Shown one piece after another: positions 57,900 to 64,000 of a stretch of 64,000 bases of DNA. Both the position numbers and the translations under genes were made by a program. The first letter of the stretch is position 1, and every line of letters starts with the position of its first letter. Origin of the DNA: Zhengitettix transpicula (lineage: Eukaryota > Arthropoda > Insecta > Orthoptera > Tetrigidae); NCBI GenBank assembly GCA_037074705.1, contig CM073596.1, forward strand, positions 59,781,619-59,845,618, written 5' to 3'. The notes beneath the pieces are model-generated. The model had not been told where the DNA came from, made no database searches, and worked only from the letters and a program-made list of their open reading frames with translations.

Positions 57900-58559
57900 T
57901 ACACCGACGTAAATTTTAACGGAACCGGTAATGGATTTTTTTGTGCTTGAAATTGAACAGGCAAATGTTTGATTTTGTTAATAATTAAGTTTTCTGTCTG
58001 TTTTTAAAAAAAAATTGGTCCTCCTGTTTCCTTTCATTTCTATTATATAAAAAAAACTACGGTAAATGGTGCAATGAATGTTTCTTTCTTATCTGAGAGA
58101 CTTACAGCCAGAAACTACTCATGGAGAGAGCTGGAAAAAAGTCTTACATATTTTTTCCTCCACTTTTTACCCCCCCCCCCCCCACTATCTCTCGCCCTCT
58201 GTCTCTCTCTTTTGATAATCTCGTTCCGCGACTGCGGGGATGGGGAGGGGGGGGGGTTGAAAATTCCTACAAAGTGCTTTGTGATCTTCCTCCACTCACC
58301 CGCCCCGACAGCTATTTTGTTTCAAAGATATGACTCCTCCTTCGTACTTGCCGAAAGACAGAGTTCAGCTTAGACGGACGTTAATGAACAGCCCTACGAA
58401 GACACAATGCTTCCTCATTAGTAGTACTGTTAACGGTAATTAGTTTTCGTTAGAAGACTGTCTTGCATGAAACACACCCCTTCCCACCACTCTTTTCCTT
58501 TTGTCCTACAGTTTTCTCATTAAACAGGCTCGTCTCTGCTCGTGAGGTCCCTTTAATAA
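57592..58559. other. AT-rich interval with simple repeats
   Basis: (AT)n near 57,870-57,892, poly-C at 58,170-58,183 and poly-G near 58,247-58,256. Open frames at 58.07-58.37 kb cross the poly-C and are unsupported. Confidence 0.6.
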
Positions 58560-58745
58560 TAGACATCATCACTATCATAATGGCGGACGGACAGCGTCAC
58601 TCACGCCCAGGAATGTTGGTTGTTTTTAAACTTTTTTTTTATTTTTTCCGTCCCCCTTTACCCACGGCTGCATCATGGCGGGACGTTCATCACCGCCGAC
58701 GTGTCCCGCCCGATGTCACAGCCCTTTGCAAATCCAAATAACCTC
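58560..58745. promoter_or_regulatory. CpG-richer patch with ATGGCGG motifs
   Basis: ATGGCGGACGGACAG and CATGGCGGGACG occur within GC-rich sequence (ACCGCCGACGTGTCCCGCCC). ATGGCGG-type motifs occur in YY1/Pho-bound promoters. No gene model ties to it. Confidence 0.2.
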
Positions 58746-59429
58746 GCAACGGGGTCAAAATAAAATTTATACGTCAACACGGGCTTTGTTTACAATATTT
58801 TCTCTTTATACGTTAGGGGAGGTTTTTTTTTACTGCCTAGAAAGCTTCAAACCATATTTTAGGCCACTCTTCATATTAAAAAAAACAGACGAATAGTTTC
58901 ACACTACTCCTGGTTTTTTTTCCTCTACAAGCAAGCACCAGCATCATCCTACATGCATAGGTCCATCCTCAAACATCCTTAAAAAATATAAATGTAATCG
59001 GTTTAGGGTACATATTCTCCATTACCCAGACTTTAACTTTAAATAATTACCGATGACTCATTTTTTAAAAATAAAATCCCCTCTAATTCCATTTGTTAAA
59101 TTGTCGTCGGCTTTCCAAGTTCCAGATCATAATCTTACTTTTTTGTTTATATAAATTTTTCTCGTTTAAGTACTTTTCTGAATCGCCGGAGTAAGCTACG
59201 CGTATTCATGTACATTTGCAATGAACAAGATTTAATTAATTGCATATTTAATTAATGTACAGTAATATATTAATAATCCTGTATCTTACTTCTTCAATCC
59301 TCACCTACGTCCTCTTCACTCTGGTAATTTTATTTTCTCATTTCTATATCTTATCTTCTATGTCCTATCTTCTTCTAGTCTTCTAATAAACTAAAATAGA
59401 CTGTTTTAGTTGTATGTTTATTCCACATA
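58746..59429. other. AT-rich interval, nothing recognised
   Basis: T-rich runs and chance frames only. Confidence 0.6.
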
Positions 59430-60014
59430 AAAATCTATATCCGTAGAGAAAATTTGACCAAATTTCGTACACCTGTTCCTTTTGAACCGGAAGAAAACTC
59501 TGGAGGAGGGTAAGACACGACTACCACCCCCCCACCCCCCCGGGGGCGAGGGTTGGAAATTTTCAAACATGTTAAAACGTCGGATAAATATTTTTCTGAG
59601 TCTATGAAATTAATAGTGTTTCTGTCAGATTTTTTTTTAGTATAATTTCAACCCCTTTCAGCAGCATTGAAGGGAAGCAAACTTAGGGGGTTGGAGTTGC
59701 AGGGACGTTAAATAAATAATGACGCGAAAATAACCTAGATCGATGACGAATCCGGGGTTATAGAAGTCGCTCAGTTTAATTATGACAATCAACTTGTCGA
59801 TTATCACCAAGGGGCCAGGGGGTGGACGGGGTTGGAAATTTTCGAACACGTTAAATACGGCCGATAAATTTTGTTGCAAAAAAAAATTTCAACCCCATGG
59901 GAGGGGAACATCCTGAGAAATGGTGGTGGAGGGGCGTTACATAAAATACCGCAAAAACAACCGAGTTTTGAGTCGAATCCGGGGTTACGGATGTCGCCGA
60001 GTATAATTATGAAA

Positions 60015-60061
<47 letters not shown>
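59430..60061 (+). repeat. Second locus of the 225-280-bp monomer family, ending in (AT)22
   Basis: Starts with AATTTCGTACACCTGTTCC as at 46,127. GAATCCGGGGTTA...GTCGC recurs near 59,749 and 59,976 (spacing about 227 bp). Orientation is opposite to 46,900-47,880. The last monomer runs directly into an (AT)n microsatellite at 60,017-60,061. Confidence 0.65.
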
Positions 60062-60063
<2 letters not shown>

Positions 60064-60889
60064 TCAAAGTATAAATTTCTACGCTTATTTGTATTCAGTT
60101 TAGGCCATCGTAATCTTTGGTTTACCTTATCTGGATCCAAGAATAAAATTATTAGTCTTTTGTTAACCAATAAAGCAACATGTTTTGACTGAGGGAATCG
60201 TGTATATTTAAATGGATTGAACTGTCGTTCGGAAAGCAAGCGAAAAACAGTGGATTTCTCAGTTTACTCATTTTTACACCACAAAAAGTGACTAATAAAT
60301 TCAAGATATTTTTCTGAAAAATCCTTCACTTTTTTGTTACTTTAATACTAATTTTTTTTATTAAATTCTATTTTTTCTTCTTCTCATAATCATTTACTCT
60401 ATACCTACATTTTTATAAACTACTTTTATAATATAAAAGTTCCCTATTGGCGACTACAATCTTCATCTCCGCGAGAAAATGCAGTTTGATACATTTTGTT
60501 TCTCAGCGCATCCTTTGTCATATCAGCGATATTCAATCTCCTGTTCTACTTTCAATGGAATTACGGGTCAATAAACCTCCTTATTAAACGAAGGCAAAAG
60601 AGAAATAAAAAATATCAATCAAATCCAATAATGGAAGATCGTGGTGGAAAGATACAAACAACGTAATAAAACTCGTCTCTTCCTTCCTCGGGTAAAGTTG
60701 AAATTTTCTTTCCGCTTCCTATAAAATTACAAGGGTAATATTGGTAACGACAATGAAATCTTTTCATCCCTCCTCCCGTCCCCCCGTCCCAAGAGCACAC
60801 ACACACACACACACACAAGAAAGGGGCCCTAAGAAAAGAGGGAAGGGGGAATTGATTGCGTTATTGGAAACCGCTGGAGGGCGAAAATA
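60062..60889. other. AT-rich interval with a (CA)n run
   Basis: (CA)n at about 60,795-60,817. No supported gene. Confidence 0.6.
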
Positions 60890-61095
60890 AATGTTTTCTC
60901 TCTGGAGCCGATTTCACGTGGAAGATTTAGAGGGTTGGATGAGCACACCCGCAGTATTAGAGAGCATTATGACGTCACGGGGAGGCGCCATTGTGCGCGC
61001 GACTGGCGTCTGACGGCCATCGTGTGTCGCCAAGGTATCTGAGAGCACCGGAGTCGTCCTCCTTTCGCTAACACCGGAACATTCGTGGGAAGGGG
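60890..61095. promoter_or_regulatory. CpG-rich promoter-like island with CRE site
   Basis: Contains TGACGTCA at 60,970-60,977, the full CREB/ATF palindrome, followed by GGCGCCATTGTGCGCGCGAC and a CpG-rich stretch to about 61,080, in otherwise AT-rich DNA. This is a plausible core promoter or 5' exon. No open frame follows on either strand within 500 bp. Confidence 0.3.
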
Positions 61096-62300
61096 GGAGG
61101 GGGCCCTCAGTCAGACTGTTTATTTAAATTTGAAATATGCATCTAATAAAAAAATTATCGAATAAAATTTTTTTTCATCATGTATGGAACAGAGGCTGCA
61201 GTAATTCTTGCAATCACAGATCAGACAAGTATTCTCTTTCCTCCGTATAAGTCCTTCAATTTAATTCTTAATTAATACATGTCACATTAAAATATTATTT
61301 TCTATTATACCTTAACTTATTTAACTCGATTAATTCACCGGGATTCTGTTTAGGCTCCCTGCTTATTTAATGTACTTTGTCTGTATTCGGCTCTAGTAAT
61401 TTTCAAACAGACGTAAGTGTTTTATTTTAATTCTAGATTCGGTTAAGTTACCGAAGGGTTAATTTGAAGCTAACCTCCTGACGGCATAGGTCGCTGTGTT
61501 TCCCACGAATGATATATACAGCTTCTGTACTATATAAATTAATTAACTTTTAATTTTATGGTATGAAAAGAAAAAAAAACAGAATCATGTAAACCAATAT
61601 TTCACAAAAAAAATAAAACATTATGATGATAAAGAAGAAGTCGAAGGGGGGAAAGAAAACAAAGTACAACAAACTCTTTATAATGCTACGGAAATTACGG
61701 ACTATTTTTTTAGAGTGTGGACTAATACAAAAAATAAATCGGACCATGATATAATATAATAAAACTGCCACTGTACACAAAGCAATTCCAAAGAAACTAT
61801 ACAACAGTCTTCCGGACGGAATAAACACTTTAAAACTATACAAAATTTATTTATAGAGAGTTGTAAATCTTTTTTTAATTAATGGAGCTGTATGAGTTCG
61901 TAGATAGGAAGAAAGGACAGATTAGATCCCCCCCCCTTTAATAAAAATAGCTTGCTGGTTTACTATCAAGCTCTGCTATTATTTTTTTACGACTTATTAA
62001 TCTCGTAGATTTTAACTGCAGGCAGACTTGTTTTTCCTTTTTCATGTCCGACGGGAAGAACAAGATTTGCTGCCTGGAAAAACTCCGACGAATGAAAATT
62101 GAAGATTAATATAGTTATCATTTCTTTATTTATTGTTGTATTAACATCTTTAACGTTGTTATAAATTATATATATATATATTGTAATGCCAATTAATTAA
62201 GACATTAATTGAGAAATTAAAAAAATAAATTGTTTGAGAAATCTATTCTTTACGGCGGTACAGAACACAGCAACAATGTAGCCAAGTATTGTTTCTTTGT
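61096..62300. other. AT-rich interval, nothing recognised
   Basis: Includes a hydrophobic 95-codon minus frame (61,556-61,843) rich in Phe/Ile, typical of AT-rich noncoding DNA, and a short (TA)n near 62,168-62,180. Confidence 0.55.
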
Positions 62301-62369
62301 CGGAAGAAGTAATGCGCGCTCAAAATTACGAGAGTTCACATTATGATATGGTAGAGTTCAGGTCGCATT

Positions 62370-62620
62370 AGCAGGAAGGCTTAGTCGCAGGAAGATACTG
62401 AGAAGTTAAGAGTTGGCCAGCAGAAACGATAGGAAATGGTCGTATTAAAATAGACGAGATATTCTTTTAAAAAGTAAAGTTAAGTAGAAGCAGTGGGCAG
62501 TCAGACACGACAGAAGTTGGTCGAGTTGAAATAGACAAGACAATTTCAAATATTCAAAGGACATTTGCAGAGAAACATCGATAATTACCAATCAACAGCG
62601 TTGATTGGTACCTGAACATT
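62370..62620 (+). repeat. 85-bp duplication and a perfect 11-bp stem-loop
   Basis: GGTCGTATTAAAATAGACGA near 62,439 and GGTCGAGTTGAAATAGACAA near 62,520 start two related segments. TACCAATCAAC (62,586-62,596) pairs perfectly with GTTGATTGGTA (62,600-62,610) around AGC. Possibly part of a retroelement leader or a regulatory hairpin; no coding frame. Confidence 0.5.
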
Positions 62621-64000
62621 TTGCTCAAGACGAAATATTCACTCGAGCAGAACTACGAAACCTGCTAAGAACAAACAATTTTTGTGAACATAGCCGGGCA
62701 GAATTAGCAGAAGACAACCGAGGGAGAGACGAAAAGGAGGATCATCCTGGTTCCTGATTTTTGATCTAAAAATATTAATTTTAGAATCTGTGAGTTTTTA
62801 GAAGCAGTGCAAAACCCCACCATAGTGTTTCGTCCAGTACAAGGTATCCTGGAATGCTGCCGTGAGTAACAATATAAACAACTAATTATGTAAACCTGAT
62901 TAAAAGACAGACGTCAGATTTCATTCTCTTCTTATTGATAAAAAAAATTGTAATTAGAATCCATCTTTTTAGATTAATTTCGTTGACAAGTAAATTACTT
63001 CATCGTTAATTCACGAGTAAATCTTTTCCCTTTCAAATTGGAATTTGTGTTTAAGTTGATAAATAAAATGATTCGCCATTATCAAACCCAGTAGAGACCC
63101 TGAGATATTTTTAAATTGTGTAATTGTTTTAAAGTTTTAAAAATAAATCTATTGTTTGTTTATAATCTTTCATTGAATTAAAGCACTTTTATTTTGAATA
63201 TTACAATATATATATATATTTAAACTTTGTAATTGTAATAATTTTTTATTACCTGACCGAGAAATAATAAATCTAACTCTAAAGAGTATTTTTATTTTAA
63301 CCCTGACGTTTCCCCCACATAGCGTGAATGCAATTATGTGCAAATAAAATTTATCTTATCCTCCTGTTGTTCAACAGAAAAACCAACAGGGCCGGAAAAG
63401 ATTTTTAGGAGACAAAATGTCGCGTTTATAGTCTCTTAAATTTATCGATACAATTTATTTGTCTGTTGACGAGTTCCGTTTCATTAAAATAAAAATTTTT
63501 TAAAAATATTGGAGGAGTGTTACTGCAACACTGTAAATGATGCAGTTTTTGTGTACGTCTTCGGACCGTGATCTGGAGAAATCCAGCGGCGTGCTCTGAA
63601 TGTCGCAAAACGACCAAAGTAACTAAATAACATCATTTCCAACCATTTTTTTAAAAACTGTAATACGTCATGAAATGACATTTGTCGTTACTCTTACATC
63701 ACCGTTACTTTAATACAACTACTTTAATTATAAAGTCTGATTCTAACTAAGGATCTCTTTAATTCGTAAAATTCTGCCTCATAGTCGGTTAGCTTTCTGC
63801 TTCCAAATCACGGTTGAAATGAGAAACATGCAACGCTGCCAAAATTTATCTTCAAGTTTTATTGTGTGCTTTCACCCTCCCTCGCTCTCTCCCCAGGCTG
63901 ATACGTAAATTGGCCCTCCCTTTATACCGTACCCGCTAATATACAGAATTTAAGAAAGGAAACCGGGACTCCAGTTTGCTAACTTGCAGAGAGTTGTGGG
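62621..64000. other. AT-rich interval to window end
   Basis: No supported gene, RNA or named repeat. A 63-codon minus frame (63,426-63,617) is unsupported. Confidence 0.6.

Noticed and set aside
61556..61843. 95-codon hydrophobic minus frame resembling a membrane protein
   Set aside because: Phe/Ile/Tyr-rich composition is expected from AT-rich DNA; no splice or start context.

Overview
The window is eukaryotic nuclear DNA, most likely from an invertebrate and probably an arthropod. It is AT-rich, with long CT/GA, CA/GT and AT microsatellites, short exon-like islands bounded by AG and GTAAGT/GTGAGT signals, tRNA-like repeats with internal A and B boxes, and dispersed fold-back repeats. No bacterial-style operon, rRNA, CRISPR array or complete recognisable protein gene is visible. 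The organism assignment is inference.

Layout. (1) Positions 1-22,110 form one giant imperfect palindrome: two arms of about 10.9 kb around a spacer of about 0.36 kb near 11,040. The arms differ by a few percent at the outer edge and are almost identical further in. They carry a handful of exon-like segments (+ strand in the left arm, - strand in the right), a GC-rich block, a purine-biased degenerate repeat, a CT/GA tract and, around the centre, a dense cluster of tRNA-like modules. Four of these modules continue into a strong hairpin followed by an oligo(T) run, an architecture suggesting RNA polymerase III transcripts of about 220 nt. (2) Positions 22,043-40,217 are a macrosatellite: five units of 3.44-3.50 kb and a partial sixth. 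The outer 68 bp of both palindrome arms are array sequence, so the inverted duplication includes array DNA and may continue left of the window. (3) Positions 40,218-43,350 look like a decayed coding tract. (4) Positions 43,350-64,000 are gene-poor DNA with microsatellites, a dispersed family of about 480 bp (one pair forming a fold-back), a tandem family of about 225-280 bp, a hairpin repeat of about 210 bp, a coding-like pseudogene at 55.4-55.8 kb and a few CpG-richer promoter-like islands.

No pathway can be reconstructed. The features fit together as an amplified, recombination-prone region: palindrome plus tandem array, with copy number and sequence exchanged between repeats. The least explained element is the inverted cluster of tRNA-like and tRNA-hairpin modules at the palindrome centre.
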